DNA from: CBDUBS01 sp965365445
GTDB taxonomy: Bacteria > Bacteroidota > Rhodothermia > Rhodothermales > DASSAV01
Length of the DNA: 7,259 bases
NCBI GenBank assembly: GCA_965365445.1
Contig: CBDUBS010000187.1
Span: forward strand, 1-7,259
Reading direction: 5' to 3'
A program made the position numbers and the translations under genes. Every line of letters begins with the position of its first letter. Position 1 is the first letter of the stretch. A model generated the notes under the pieces. The model saw nothing but the letters and a program-made list of their open reading frames with translations. It made no database searches and was not told the DNA's origin. Shown here in pieces: positions 7,259-7,259 of this stretch.

Positions 7259-7259
7259 G

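Larger units (their letters stand above)
5258..7259 (-). pseudogene. GH106 alpha-L-rhamnosidase, 5'-partial, interrupted by one in-frame TGA
   Basis: Read across the TGA, the frame gives 80 residues, the stop, then 585 residues to a TAA at 5258-5260. About 666 codons are visible against roughly 1,000 or more in typical GH106 enzymes, so the N-terminal third lies beyond the right edge. GH106 hallmarks fall on both sides of the stop. Before it are ERFLRDFRLT, GEGSG (equivalent to the family's pEsGG) and NIPMGEF. After it come ASAAHTFGKPLVAAESFTS, VYHTYAHQP, GAHFNRHNTWYG and ARCQYLLRQGG. Candidate catalytic Glu residues lie in the GEGSG, GEF and AESF segments; I cannot place acid and base with certainty. 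The enzyme would release alpha-L-rhamnose from pectin-like or other glycans. The rest of the frame shows no further damage, which suggests a recent mutation or a sequencing error. It is the most upstream gene seen in the operon. Confidence 0.85.

Noticed and set aside
1..7259. tRNA, rRNA, CRISPR array, insertion sequence or large repeats
   Set aside because: I saw no repeat-spacer pattern, transposase motif, terminal inverted repeats or RNA gene signature. Coding sequence fills almost the whole window.

Overview
The window comes from a GC-rich bacterial genome and holds one tightly packed block of four genes. All four are on the minus strand, so transcription runs from high to low coordinates. 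Together they look like part of a polysaccharide-degradation locus aimed at a rhamnose-containing glycan. The likely source is a saccharolytic member of the Bacteroidota/Rhodothermota side of the tree. The reasons are high GC by eye, Bacteroidota-style GH78 and GH106 proteins, a lipoprotein, and start codons without a Shine-Dalgarno sequence. Planctomycetota or Verrucomicrobiota remain possible, and no taxonomic marker gene is present.

Layout in transcription order: (1) 7259-5258, a GH106-type alpha-L-rhamnosidase whose 5' part lies beyond the right edge and whose frame is broken by one TGA codon at 7016-7018; (2) 5235-2482, a complete 917-residue exported GH78 alpha-L-rhamnosidase with its catalytic motifs intact; (3) 2461-1145, a complete 438-residue beta-propeller protein resembling oligogalacturonate lyase/TolB-type propellers, a possible polysaccharide lyase; (4) 1106-1, a lipoprotein with a probable (alpha/alpha)-barrel glycosidase-like domain, running off the left edge. 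The gaps between genes are 22, 20 and 38 bases, with no visible terminator or promoter, so a single operon is the simplest reading. No stretch of more than 300 bases lacks a gene.

Functionally, two different rhamnosidase families would remove alpha-L-rhamnose from different linkages. The propeller protein could cleave or bind a uronate-containing chain, and the lipoprotein could act at the cell surface or in the periplasm. Rhamnogalacturonan-type pectin and algal ulvan are both candidate substrates, and the window does not decide between them. No SusC/SusD pair, sulfatase, transporter or regulator is present. The most notable observation is the nonsense codon in GH106. It sits exactly where the family normally has Trp in a PMGEFW motif, and the frame is open and family-like on both sides.
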